Source: Lachnospiraceae bacterium
GTDB lineage: Bacteria > Bacillota > Clostridia > Lachnospirales > Lachnospiraceae
Direction: 5' to 3'
DNA length: 64,000 nucleotides
Assembly (NCBI GenBank): GCA_017480195.1
Contig: JAFVBE010000035.1
Span: forward strand, 30,320-94,319
Positions 46,458 to 57,100 of this stretch are shown in pieces (positions within the stretch are counted from its first letter, which is position 1; each line of letters begins with the position of its first letter). Position numbers and translations under genes: made by a program. The notes below the pieces were generated by a model, which worked only from the letters and a program-made list of their open reading frames with translations, did no database searches and had not been told where the DNA came from.

Positions 46458-47384
46458 TTAACACATTACACTGATATAATCAATTATATCATTTAATATC
46501 TCTTCATTATATAGTTTTATCTCATACTCTGTTTTATTTTTATTATAAAATGTAAGCCTGTATAGCTTTTGCTTATTCATAAACGAATGCTTCTCAATCT
46601 CAGTTTTTTCCAATTCTTTTATCTGATCAAGCTTTATGACATCCGTTCTGACAAGATAACTGACTATCAGATAATCCTCGGTTATGTATATATTATTAAG
46701 CTTATACACCATATGATTTTGCATCTGTAGGTTAAGCTCTTCTATAATAGAATGAACATCTCCATAATTCCTAAGCTGCCTTGCCTGACCATGAATTGCA
46801 GGAGCAAGCCACACAATCATCGTATAAATAACTATACACACACCGATTACTATAGGCGCTGCTAACATAATATACAGCATAGTTATATAGTTCTTGGGAT
46901 AGTCACATTCACTTATGATATATTCACTATAATAATCGTCCATGAATTTTCCGTCAAAACCCGCATCAGTCATAAGCTGTGTAAGTATATACTCTGTTGA
47001 TACCTTATCCTTTATTATCCTTGCTCTCACCCTATTTTTATCAAGCATCATCTCAGGATTTTTTGTCTCTATTATATAAAACATAATCCTGTCCTGATTA
47101 AGCTGATAATAATATGCTCCCTTAACCTCTCCATTTACATAATAGTCAAAACCGGCATATGTCAAATGCTCTGCATCAAGAACAACATTAATATTACCTG
47201 ACTTATATATATGGTCAACCTGTGCATACAAATCATCAGACGGATCAAGACTTGTGCTTCTTGTTCTCTCCCACACAGGATACCTCATAAGCATAAAAAT
47301 AAACACGGCAAGCACAAGTATCGCAGGCAGTGCTATCGACATAGTATTTTTTAATAAAAGCCTTTCAAATTTCTTCTTCCTCAT
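46458..47384 (-). CDS. Membrane protein of unknown function
   Basis: This 308-residue protein has a basic N-terminus, one helix (~residues 13-33), an extracytoplasmic domain of ~120 residues, a second helix (~170-195) and a cytoplasmic C-terminal domain. The C-terminal domain (YLVRTDVIKLDQIKELEKTE) has the look of a PH-like fold. It follows the transglutaminase gene after 73 bp. I do not recognise the family. Confidence 0.75.
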   Translation of the reverse strand: MRKKKFERLLLKNTMSIALPAILVLAVFIFMLMRYPVWERTRSTSLDPSDDLYAQVDHIYKSGNINVVLDAEHLTYAGFDYYVNGEVKGAYYYQLNQDRIMFYIIETKNPEMMLDKNRVRARIIKDKVSTEYILTQLMTDAGFDGKFMDDYYSEYIISECDYPKNYITMLYIMLAAPIVIGVCIVIYTMIVWLAPAIHGQARQLRNYGDVHSIIEELNLQMQNHMVYKLNNIYITEDYLIVSYLVRTDVIKLDQIKELEKTEIEKHSFMNKQKLYRLTFYNKNKTEYEIKLYNEEILNDIIDYISVMC

Positions 47385-47457
47385 AAGGCTTATCCTTCCT
47401 GCAAATACCTTTCCTTCATAAAATAATTTAACAATTTATGTCTGATATATTAACATT

Positions 47458-49824
47458 TTAATTAATTTTGTTCAATACCAGACATACAAAGTCATAATCC
47501 TCAAGGGCTATGGCTTTATCTGAAAAACCTGCTTTTTCAAGTATGTCTATGACCTTTTCCTTATCAAATAATTCTTCAATCACAGTGTCCTTACCATTGC
47601 TCTTGTTCAAAGCCTTTTCTTTCTGTTTATCATATAAGTAATATATTTGCTCTCTATAATTAATCTTAGTCTTTAATTCTTTATATTTTCTTGACTTCTT
47701 TTTATAGAATAATGAATATTTTATAATAAGCTTATCATTTATCTTGGCTTTATTAAATCTTACCCTGAATATAATAGCATTTATTCCCTTTATTCCAAGC
47801 CATATCAAAATAGCCAATGCCACTATTCCAAGTATAATATACACAATTCCTTTTACAAAATCATCTGATATAACAATATTTATCTGACCGTCATCATCTG
47901 TATCAGCTTCCTCATTATTTCCACCCATAATATTATCAAACATAGTCCAGAAGTCTTCTGTCTCCTCTATCTCTCCTGATGGTGTTACATCGACCACATA
48001 CCACCCAATGCTTTCATCATACACCTCAACCCAAGCATGTGCATCTGCGTCTGTTACATTTACCTGAAGCACGGCTGTCTCGCCAAGCTGTGAAAATCCC
48101 TCATAATAATCCGAAAAACTGATATCATTCATAAGCTCGGCATCTACGAACTGATTATAGCTTATTGCATAACCCTCTATATATCTAGCCGGTATACCAA
48201 GATATCTGAATATAAGTGTCGCCGCAGAAGCATAATGCGCACAATATCCCTTCTTATTCTCCTGCAGGAAATAATTAACAAAATCCTTTCTACGCGGAGT
48301 TTTGCCCGGTCTAATCGTATATGGTATTTCTGCCTGATAGTAATCTATAATGTTATTGATTATTTCTTCATTTGTGCCACTTACATCTATATTATCAATA
48401 AATTCTTTAATTGCCTCCTTGTTCTCATCAGGAACATACAAATCCATCTCCGAATATGGCTCATCAAAATATTTTTCTTCCGAGACCTCTGTGTTATTGC
48501 CATAAAGTCTCGGATAGAAAACCATATCCAGAAACCCATTGTCATTAAGCTCACTTATATTCTTGAAATAGTATGGTTTGTAGATACCATTTCTGTCACC
48601 ATCTACATTTCTGATACTTATAATTCCCCTGGCAGAATTATCTTCACCAGCATCAAACGCCTCTGCCAACGCATCTGCCTCAGGTGTTACATTCCCCTCT
48701 TCATCATCTGCATAAAAATTATTAATACTTGTCCAGTAATTCTGATAAGGATTATATGATTCTCCTTCAAAATGTTTGAGATATATCGTACCATAGCTAT
48801 ATGGAGCAACCCTTACTATAAGGTCTGTCTGATAATCCAGATGCACACTTCCAACTGTTCCAAGTCGGCCGCTGTTCATACCGCCTGTATCATTACCATA
48901 ATTATAAAATCCCTCCCAGCCGTCGAGAAGTAATGTACTCACTGCAGCCATGGTAAGCTCTTTATATTTATTCTGTTTGTAACCTACATTAAAACTCTCT
49001 TTAGGTCTAATAGTGCTGACCAATGTTACTATAATAGCCACATATGCAAAAACTAATAATGCCGCCTGACCTATAGCCTTTATATCATAATTATAGAAAA
49101 GCTCTTTTTGTTTTCTGCCTCTTGCCTCATACTTATTGTCAGTTCTTTTAATGGCAACCTCCGGACTGTAATGTCTGCTTACCTTTATTACATAAGACAT
49201 AGAAATCCCCGCAAGCAGCATAAGCGCATATATGGTATCCGGTTCAAGTATCATATAAAGCGGTATTACATTGAAAAACATAACTATGAACATCGCCGTT
49301 GCGTATTGCATTCTTCTTGATATGTACACATTAAGAAGTATATCCAATACTATTCCGATGAACAGAGAAATCATCGTAATTGTAACATACCTGTTACTAA
49401 TCTGCTCGGTATAAAGTCTTTGTATTTCCACATCAAAATATTGTGCCGCCTGATCGACAGATATATTAATTACGGCATAAAATCCGCTGTTAATATATAT
49501 TCTGAAAATATATACCAATCCCGCGAACAAAATCAGCAATATAAAATATCCCAAATTCTCAGTAAGCAGCCTATAATATAAGAAGGAGCATATTATCGCA
49601 AATATAAATACCACAATATGACACAGTAACACATTGTACTCCGCATCTATCGCAGACATATAAAAGCCTATTGCTCCCATTGAAAGTAGATAAACTATGA
49701 AGCCCTTCATAAGCAGAGTATAGACTCTGTTCTCCTTCTTCTCTGTAAATTCATCACTAAGCACTATACCCTGGCACAGCTCTATGGAATTATTCAATTC
49801 TTTTTTTGCTGTCTTCTTAGCCAC
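47458..49824 (-). CDS. Membrane transglutaminase-like protein (TgpA type)
   Basis: This 788-residue protein has about seven N-terminal helices, a large extracellular domain with a transglutaminase-like core, and a further helix near the C-terminus with a cytoplasmic tail. The catalytic triad is visible: Cys in KGYCAHYASAATL, His in DAHAWVEVYD and Asp in YVVDVTPSGE. The start is GTG at 49824, whose G is shared with the TAG stop of the DUF58 gene, so translation is coupled. MoxR-DUF58-transglutaminase sets are widespread, with an unclear role in protein or envelope modification. Confidence 0.9.
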   Translation of the reverse strand: MAKKTAKKELNNSIELCQGIVLSDEFTEKKENRVYTLLMKGFIVYLLSMGAIGFYMSAIDAEYNVLLCHIVVFIFAIICSFLYYRLLTENLGYFILLILFAGLVYIFRIYINSGFYAVINISVDQAAQYFDVEIQRLYTEQISNRYVTITMISLFIGIVLDILLNVYISRRMQYATAMFIVMFFNVIPLYMILEPDTIYALMLLAGISMSYVIKVSRHYSPEVAIKRTDNKYEARGRKQKELFYNYDIKAIGQAALLVFAYVAIIVTLVSTIRPKESFNVGYKQNKYKELTMAAVSTLLLDGWEGFYNYGNDTGGMNSGRLGTVGSVHLDYQTDLIVRVAPYSYGTIYLKHFEGESYNPYQNYWTSINNFYADDEEGNVTPEADALAEAFDAGEDNSARGIISIRNVDGDRNGIYKPYYFKNISELNDNGFLDMVFYPRLYGNNTEVSEEKYFDEPYSEMDLYVPDENKEAIKEFIDNIDVSGTNEEIINNIIDYYQAEIPYTIRPGKTPRRKDFVNYFLQENKKGYCAHYASAATLIFRYLGIPARYIEGYAISYNQFVDAELMNDISFSDYYEGFSQLGETAVLQVNVTDADAHAWVEVYDESIGWYVVDVTPSGEIEETEDFWTMFDNIMGGNNEEADTDDDGQINIVISDDFVKGIVYIILGIVALAILIWLGIKGINAIIFRVRFNKAKINDKLIIKYSLFYKKKSRKYKELKTKINYREQIYYLYDKQKEKALNKSNGKDTVIEELFDKEKVIDILEKAGFSDKAIALEDYDFVCLVLNKIN

Positions 49825-50873
49825 TAACCATTCTCCTTTATAACAAAGCTAAGCCTTTCACCCTCCGCATATATATGAAGATAAGATTTTATCTCTGGGT
49901 GAACAGCCGCCATATGTGAAGCGGCCTCATCCATATCACTATATGTTTTCTCATAAAAAAGTCTTGCAAATGCTTCATCCAAATCCGATTTGTAATCTAT
50001 TCTCGCATAATCATACTCATATCTGTTCGTACTCCAATACATAAGTCTTACCGTTGTGCCGTCTTGCACAATCTGATTTACAAGCGAATATGTGCCGGAT
50101 AATATCATTGCAAGTAAGGCAGGATCATTACCGCACAATTCAGGCAGTGCAACCATCTGCTTATCTGACATACTTGCCCTGTCCTTAACCATAAGAATAT
50201 CTCTTTTTGCCGACAGCTTCCAATGTATACTCATCAGTTTATCTCCCGGAATATACTCTCTTATTTCCTGAACATCCGAGAAATCACTACCTCTCTTCGA
50301 GCTTTCCTCGCTCTCCAGAGACCCTTGCTCAAGCGCTGTCCTGTCATAAACATATCCTGTAATAAGCTCAGGCATAACAATCGCTTCAGCAGAAGCATCG
50401 GTTTTCTTTCTCAATTTGACAAAACTCATTAAATCCCTGATATAGATTTTATTTATTCTTACATTTATTATCCCGGGAAGAGTTGGAACTATTGGAAGCT
50501 CAAGCGAAAAACCCTTTCTCATACGAATAGGAACCGAGATAAGCTTGCTTCCTTTTGTATTGAAAAATGTGTTACTCACTTCTAATTCAATTATCGAATC
50601 AAGCGATAATAATATAGACGGATTGTTGATTTTTATAAAAAAATACAGTTTTTCATTCTGACTTCCGTATTCACTATTCATCCCCTTTGCAGCAGCCTCA
50701 ACCGATACAGATACTATTTTTCTCAGAATAAAAGCCATAATTATAGAGATAAACGGAGCCATAATTAATATTACCATAAGCATAAAGTAAAAATGACTAT
50801 GGAGGAAGTAATATATAAGTCCGTTTATCAATATCAGAAGTCCATATATAATTAACCTGATGACCGTATTCAT
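49824..50873 (-). CDS. DUF58 (VWA-like) membrane protein
   Basis: This 349-residue protein has two adjacent N-terminal helices and a cytoplasmic DUF58 domain with the diagnostic RGSDFSDVQEIREYIPGDKL and IHWKLSAKRD motifs. The start at 50873 is supported by CGGAG at 50881-50885; a longer frame overlaps the moxR end and lacks a site. It lies between moxR (13-bp gap) and the transglutaminase gene. Confidence 0.9.
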   Translation of the reverse strand: MNTVIRLIIYGLLILINGLIYYFLHSHFYFMLMVILIMAPFISIIMAFILRKIVSVSVEAAAKGMNSEYGSQNEKLYFFIKINNPSILLSLDSIIELEVSNTFFNTKGSKLISVPIRMRKGFSLELPIVPTLPGIINVRINKIYIRDLMSFVKLRKKTDASAEAIVMPELITGYVYDRTALEQGSLESEESSKRGSDFSDVQEIREYIPGDKLMSIHWKLSAKRDILMVKDRASMSDKQMVALPELCGNDPALLAMILSGTYSLVNQIVQDGTTVRLMYWSTNRYEYDYARIDYKSDLDEAFARLFYEKTYSDMDEAASHMAAVHPEIKSYLHIYAEGERLSFVIKENG

Positions 50874-50886
50874 ATAATATCTCCGA

Positions 50887-51813
50887 TTAATTTCTCGGCG
50901 CAGGTATACCATTCAGAAGCAGCCTTATAGCCTGATCCATATCTATACCCGAAGCCTTACTCCTTGTGCTCAGCTTTACTCTGTGTCCTAATGTATCCTT
51001 CGTAACTGACTGTACATCCTTAGCTGTCACATATTCTCTATCCTCCAAGACCGCCATAGCCTTGGCCATACGAAGAAGCGCGATAGTTCCTCTCGGGCTT
51101 GCGCCCATAGAGAAGTTTTCATTTACTCTTGTATTCTCTACGATATTAACTATATACTCATATATCTCGTCATGGACATATAAGTCATTTGATTTTTTTC
51201 TAAGCTCAATCAGCTCGTCCACTGATATGATTTCCTTTACATTGTCTATAGGATGGGATGCGTTGCCTTTAAGTATCTTTATCGCGTCCTCATGTGCCGG
51301 ATAGCCCATAGAAAGACATACCATAAATCTGTCAAGCTGTGACTCAGGCAGCATCTGTGTACCTGATGAGCCATAAGGGTTTTCTGTCGCGATTACGATA
51401 AATGGTTCAGGCAGTTTTCTTGTGACACCATCTACCGTTGCAGTATGTTCTTCCATTACCTCAAGCAATGCAGACTGTGTCTTAGGCGAGGTTCTGTTAA
51501 TTTCATCCGCCAGAAAGAGATTACAGAATACCGAACCTTCCCTATATTCAAAATCCTTGGTCTGCGCATTATACATCGAGAATCCAAGTATATCACTCGG
51601 AAGAACATCCGGTGTAAACTGGACTCTCTTGTAATTAAGTGACATACTTTTCGCAAAGGTGGTTGCAAGTGTTGTTTTACCAACACCCGGAATATCTTCC
51701 ATAAGTATGTGTCCACCTGCTATTACTGCGGCAAGCACTTTTTTTACTACATCCTCTTTGCCTTTAATTACACTATTCACTTCGTCGCAGACTGATTGTA
51801 GTTTGTTGTTCAT
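50887..51813 (-). CDS. MoxR-family AAA+ ATPase
   Basis: This 308-residue chaperone-like ATPase has Walker A EDIPGVGKTTLATTFAKS, Walker B LFLADEINRTSPKTQ and sensor 1 VIATENPYGSSGT. The start at 51813 (MNNKLQSV) has AAAGGGG upstream; the longer frame to 51894 would run into the repeat element. It heads the MoxR-DUF58-transglutaminase operon. Copy 3 of the dispersed element lies 24 bp upstream. Confidence 0.95.
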   Translation of the reverse strand: MNNKLQSVCDEVNSVIKGKEDVVKKVLAAVIAGGHILMEDIPGVGKTTLATTFAKSMSLNYKRVQFTPDVLPSDILGFSMYNAQTKDFEYREGSVFCNLFLADEINRTSPKTQSALLEVMEEHTATVDGVTRKLPEPFIVIATENPYGSSGTQMLPESQLDRFMVCLSMGYPAHEDAIKILKGNASHPIDNVKEIISVDELIELRKKSNDLYVHDEIYEYIVNIVENTRVNENFSMGASPRGTIALLRMAKAMAVLEDREYVTAKDVQSVTKDTLGHRVKLSTRSKASGIDMDQAIRLLLNGIPAPRN

Positions 51814-51837
51814 ATATAACCCCTTTCTTACCATTAC

Positions 51838-52032
51838 GACCTGCCGCCTGTCGGATATAATCACCGGCAGGCACGCTCTCGCTAAGATTCGCACGCAGCG
51901 GTACTAAGTGTCTTAATCCTGTTAAAACATATTAACTCGCATTCGCTCGTTATATGTTTTCCAGTCTTAATCCACTAAGTACCGGCGGCTCATATTACCT
52001 GCCTATAGATTTATCCGGCAGGTGTCAAGGTC
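51838..52032. repeat. Dispersed structured element, copy 3
   Basis: The core is 51867-52002. The outer flanks (from 51838 and to 52032) pair through GACCT/AGGTC, CCTG-CGGAT and GGCAGG/CCTGCC, with G-U wobbles and some mismatches. At the base of the inner stem C51899 pairs with G51984 where copy 1 has T-A. Copy 3 also has GTACC on the right side, which restores one more pair with the left GGTAC. It lies between the malic enzyme stop and the moxR start. Confidence 0.9.
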
Positions 52033-52052
52033 TGGTTGTGATAATAATAAAA

Positions 52053-53222
52053 TTACTTTGTCACTCCTGACTCACGAGCACAATCTGCGACTGCTTTAGC
52101 GACGGCTTTAGCAACCTCCTGGTTGAAGGCGTCAGGTATGATATATTCTTCGTTTAACTCTTCGTCTGTTACGATGGAAGCGATTGCTTTGGCGGCAGCG
52201 ACCTTCATGTCCTCTGTGATGTCGGTTGCACGCGCATCAAGTGCGCCTCGGAATATACCCGGAAATACAAGTACATTATTTATCTGATTAGGGAAGTCTG
52301 AGCGTCCTGTGGCGATTATTCTTGCTCCGCCTGCCTTAGCATCCTCCGGCATTATCTCAGGTACAGGATTTGCCATGGCGAAGACCATTGCATCATCCGC
52401 CATAGATGCCACCATCTCGGAGGTTACGATATTCGGTGCGGACACTCCTATGAATACATCCTTACCTTTCATAACATCCGCAAGACTTCCTCTTTCTTTA
52501 TTCTTGTTTGTTATCTCTGCCATCTCGGCCTGTGCCGGATTCATAAAAGGCTCTCCCGGACAGAGTGCACCTTTACTATTTACAAGTACAACATTACCTA
52601 TACCGAATCTCATAAGAAGCTTGCATATGGATATGCCTGCCGCACCTGCGCCGCTTATTACCGCACTTATATCTTCCATCTTCTTACCGACTATCTTAAG
52701 TGCATTTATAAGTCCTGCACATACTACGACAGCAGTTCCATGCTGGTCATCATGGAATACCGGTATATCCAATTCTTCTTTAAGTCTTCTCTCTATCTCG
52801 AAGCATCTTGGTGCCGCGATATCCTCAAGGTTTATGCCACCAAATACAGGCGCGATTCTCTTAACCGTCTCGACTATCTCATCCACATCCTTGGTATCAA
52901 GACAGATAGGAAATGCATCTACATTTCCAAAGGTCTTAAATAATATGGATTTTCCCTCCATAACGGGTATAGCAGCCTCAGGACCTATATCTCCGAGTCC
53001 GAGTACCGCCGTTCCGTCAGATACTACTGCGACAAGATTTGATTTGTTAGTATATTTATATACATCTATTTTATTGTCTCTTATCTTCCTGCAAGGCTCC
53101 GCAACACCCGGAGTATAGGCTGTACTTAAGTCATCCTTAGTCTTGACATCAACCTTAGAGATAACCTCTATCTTACCGCGATTTTCCTCGTGCATCTTCA
53201 AACTTAATTCATTGTAATCCAT
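52053..53222 (-). CDS. NAD(P)-dependent malic enzyme
   Basis: This 389-residue enzyme decarboxylates malate to pyruvate. It has the short bacterial form with SDGTAVLGLGDIGPEAAIPV, the catalytic Lys region (VEGK-like MEGKSILFKTFG), FHDDQHGTAVVV and the Rossmann GAGAAGISICKLL. It is a normal-length member with no fused phosphotransacetylase domain. The radical SAM gene precedes it by 23 bp. Confidence 0.95.
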   Translation of the reverse strand: MDYNELSLKMHEENRGKIEVISKVDVKTKDDLSTAYTPGVAEPCRKIRDNKIDVYKYTNKSNLVAVVSDGTAVLGLGDIGPEAAIPVMEGKSILFKTFGNVDAFPICLDTKDVDEIVETVKRIAPVFGGINLEDIAAPRCFEIERRLKEELDIPVFHDDQHGTAVVVCAGLINALKIVGKKMEDISAVISGAGAAGISICKLLMRFGIGNVVLVNSKGALCPGEPFMNPAQAEMAEITNKNKERGSLADVMKGKDVFIGVSAPNIVTSEMVASMADDAMVFAMANPVPEIMPEDAKAGGARIIATGRSDFPNQINNVLVFPGIFRGALDARATDITEDMKVAAAKAIASIVTDEELNEEYIIPDAFNQEVAKAVAKAVADCARESGVTK

Positions 53223-53245
53223 TTTATTTTCTCCTTTATAATTAT

Positions 53246-54124
53246 TTATGCGTAGTCAAATATGGACATCTGCTTACCCATAGTTTTATTTTTATACTCT
53301 CTCATATATCTGAAAAGTTCTTCCCTGTCGTAGACTATACCGTGTTCTTCGCAGGTCTTAGCAACCAGCTTATTTAGCTTTGAATTATCAGGACTTGGTA
53401 TGTCGTAGGAATTACCGTAATGCTCGATGTATTTCTCCTTAAGTCCCGGGAAATGCTTATCAAGCTGCTCGTAAAAATACTCTCTGTCGCCATCTCTAAG
53501 CGTAAGCCCCATACCCATATATACTACACCATACACGCCGGCCTTTATACAATAATCAAGAATTCCCTTTATATTCTCCTCCGTATCATTGATGAATGGA
53601 AGTATAGGCGTTATCCATACTATAGTCGGTATACCTCTTTTCTTCATCTCCATAAGAACTTCAAATCTTCTGCTGGTTACACAGACATTTGGTTCTAAGA
53701 TTTTGCACAGTTCGTCGTCGTAAGTTGTAAGCGTCATCGCCACCACACATTTCGTCTTCTTATTTATCCTGTCAAGTATGTCTATATCTCTTAATATCAA
53801 ATCTGATTTCGTCTGTATTACAAGTCCGAAATAAAATCTGTCAATCTGATTTAAGCATCTTCTGGTAAGCTGCAATTCTTCCTCAAGTGGTATATACGGG
53901 TCGCTCATTGATCCCGTCTGTATCATCCCCTTTGTACGCTTGCGCTTAAGTGTCTGCTCAAGTATATCATCTGCCCTTGACTTTACCTCTATGTCCTCGA
54001 ATTCGTGCGTCATCCTGTAGCACTTACTTCTTGAATCACAGTAGATACAGCCATGTACACAGCCACGATATATATTCATACCATTTTGCGGCGACAGCAC
54101 CGCTTTAACTTCCTTGTAATGCAT
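53246..54124 (-). CDS. SPL-family radical SAM protein
   Basis: This 292-residue protein has the CxxxCxxC cluster motif (GCVHGCIYCDSRSKCY) and the Rv2578c/SplB-like motifs SMSDPYIPLEEELQLTR and KTKCVVAMTLTTYD. Such proteins are related to spore photoproduct lyase, but most in this group are uncharacterised. It lies 30 bp downstream of the JetC-like gene, in the slot where a JetD gene might be expected. Confidence 0.88.
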   Translation of the reverse strand: MHYKEVKAVLSPQNGMNIYRGCVHGCIYCDSRSKCYRMTHEFEDIEVKSRADDILEQTLKRKRTKGMIQTGSMSDPYIPLEEELQLTRRCLNQIDRFYFGLVIQTKSDLILRDIDILDRINKKTKCVVAMTLTTYDDELCKILEPNVCVTSRRFEVLMEMKKRGIPTIVWITPILPFINDTEENIKGILDYCIKAGVYGVVYMGMGLTLRDGDREYFYEQLDKHFPGLKEKYIEHYGNSYDIPSPDNSKLNKLVAKTCEEHGIVYDREELFRYMREYKNKTMGKQMSIFDYA

Positions 54125-54154
54125 CTTTTTACCTTCCTATGTATCTTACCCTGA

Positions 54155-57100
54155 TTATATAAAATCAAAGCTTACCTGTTCGTATTCCAAATCTCTGTAT
54201 TCAACCTCTTCCTGCTCAACCTTGCTTACATAGTCGGTAACTACCGTAAGCTGTGTCTTATCCGACATCTGCTGTCCTAAGATGTAATTCACATCAAACC
54301 TTCCGGTTATCGCAGGTGTCACTCCTCTTGCAGGGACTATAAGCTGAACCTTGTTCGCCTTAAGAAGCTCGAATATCGGCTCCCATATATACACATCCTT
54401 CGCCGCTCCAAATGGGTTATCAATAAATATTGTCTTCGTATGTACAGCGTCACTCTGCATCTGATACATACCTGCTATATAATTAATGATTGCCACTAAG
54501 AACTGTATATATATACCCTGCGATTGTCCTGTGCTTCCGACAGCCTCCTCGTATTTGAGGTAACGGCTCTGCTCTTTTATCCTCTCACGCTTATACAGTA
54601 TCAGCTTAATTGCATTCATATCAGTTACAATTACACCAAATAATTTCTTAAGTGTGAGGCTGCTCCTGATATACTTCATCCTTGCACTGTCATTGTCATA
54701 GCTGTCTGCTTCTTCAACCACCTTCTCAATATAATCTGACATCTTCTGTCTTAAGAATTCTTCCTTTACATACGGTATGGACAGATCAACCACCTGTATG
54801 GTCTCGCCCTCCGATACAATCCTCGAAAGCTTCGGAAGCTTGTCTAACTCAGTTCTTACATCCAGACATCTCTGCAAACACTGCTCCTCAAAATTCGCCT
54901 TGATATTCTCCATATCCGAAAGACTTTTTTCCACTCTGTCCTTCTCAAGTCTGATAAAGTCAATAATTGATTTTAAGTTCTCGTTTAATTCCCTAGCCAG
55001 TGGATATGAGGATGGTATATTTACATCATCTCTTATTGTGCCAGCCATCTCATACATATTAAGCTTATCAAGCGCCGCAGCCGTATTGCCTTTGAATCTT
55101 AAGAGCTCATTCTTCGCCCTATCAAGTGACTTATTATTCTTATCGTATTTAATAAGAGCATCCTCGAATATCTCTCGCAAGCCCTCCTTATCCGAAGTAA
55201 TCAGAACTGCATTTTTCGTATCTATATCATTCGTCGTAATTATACGCTTAACATCCTTGTATATCTCAAGCATATAACCCTGTTCCTTCGTATAACGCTT
55301 TAACTCCTTGTCTGCTTCCTTCGCCTCGTTATCAAGCCTTACCAATACCTTCTCACCATCAGCGAGTGTAGCAGTTATCTCTGATAATGAGCTTTCTTCC
55401 TCGACAAATTCTCCGAATGCCGCCCTGATATTTTCTATAGCATAATCTATACTTCCGTTTAATCTGTCTATCTCTGAATTTTTAGTTATTAATTCCTGCT
55501 CGTAATTACGAGTCTGTAATTTTAATTCCTCGATACTATCCTTGTATGTATTTATTACATCCTCTTCTATGGTATATAAATCCTCTTCCTCTGCAATTCT
55601 TTCAATATCCTTAATGTCTATGTCTCTGTCAGCTATGATATTAAGACTTCTTTGCATGGAAGTTTTAAGCGTCTCCATAAGAAGCTTTTTATCCTCTACT
55701 GCCTTTTTGTCATCATCAAAGGAGGTATGCGCTGTCATAAATAAGGTTTTTAATTCTTCATAATCATTCGGAAGGATTTCATATTCCCTGTCAATATTGT
55801 AATAATCCTTATAATTATCTTCCCATTCATCAAGAAGTTCCTGCTCCTGCTTTTCATATGAATTAAGCTTAGTTTCAAGCAGCGCCACATCTACCTTTTC
55901 ACTGCTTTTCTCTGACACAAGCGCATTTATCTCTTCCCCCAGTCTTGACTCATCAAATACTGCTTTTTCCTTATTTTTTTCCTGAGCATCAATGATTTTG
56001 CTTATTTCATTTGCAGTATAAAGCTTATTAATGTCTGAAGTTAATTCTTCATAATACCCTTGTTTTTCAGTTATTTCCTTCTCTGCGTTTTCAATGTTTA
56101 ACCTGTAACTCTTAATAAGCTTTTCGCATTCTGATATTTGCTTTTGAAGCTCATCTGCCCTGCTTACCGTATTCTCCAGGCGTACTTTAGCTTCAAGCAT
56201 ATCACTCTCTGTTATTTTGATTACAAATTCTCTATCCTCTCGATAAGCCCCAAGTATCTTTTCCTTGACTTCAAGAGAAAGTCTTAATTCCTTCTCCTTC
56301 TCATCTTCTTTACGAATCAGTCTGTCGGCAGTGTCATCATTTAAGAAAAAATCTTTATCTGCGTGAACAGCCACTGCGCCCTCACCTATATAAACCGCCT
56401 TTTTAGACAACTCTGACATATCATATACATATACCGTCTCATCATCCGTATCTATGTTATGGATATTAGGATCATCCTTTATAACATCGAACTCCTTAAG
56501 CACTACACCATAAGGTAGAAGAGGATTAATATCAAGTATTTCTTCCTGCGTGTTACTATCAAGCGCTGACAGATAATCCATACCGAACATTGCCGATATG
56601 CCATGTCTGGTTTCTATGTATTCCATCAGTTTTTTTACAGATTTGGATGGACTTATCAGTCTTTTATCCTTTAATTCATTTTTTCTTTTTTCGCATTTTT
56701 TTATATTGTTTTTTATATCAGCAAGTTCTAAGATACAGCTTGATATTCTGTCAGATATAACATCAAAGAGCTTACCTTCATCATCCGCGGCATATACTGA
56801 TTTTATATTTTCAAGCTTTTCTATCGCTTCCTTTATTTCCTGCTCATTCTCTCTAATGGAAGCTATAATCTTGTCAGTTTCTTCCTTCTCATTTTCAAGC
56901 TTTAATAATCTTCCCTGCTCGTCATTTAGTTTCTCCTTTGCTTCCACAGAAGTCTTCTTAAGCAAGTCGAGCTTAGACTTAACTGCTGCCATTTCTTCCT
57001 CACAATTTTTAATCTGCTCATCATTCCCCACGAAGCTAAGATTATTCATACTCATTCTGACAGCGGATAGTCTCTCGCTTAAAGTCACAATATCCTCGTC

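Noticed and set aside
23027-52032. The three ~190-bp copies as a CRISPR array or tandem repeat
   Set aside because: They are single units more than 10 kb apart in separate intergenic gaps, without spacers.
52309-53118. 269-residue open frame on the + strand opposite malic enzyme
   Set aside because: The malic enzyme frame has intact motifs and a ribosome binding site; the antisense frame has neither a known domain nor a site.
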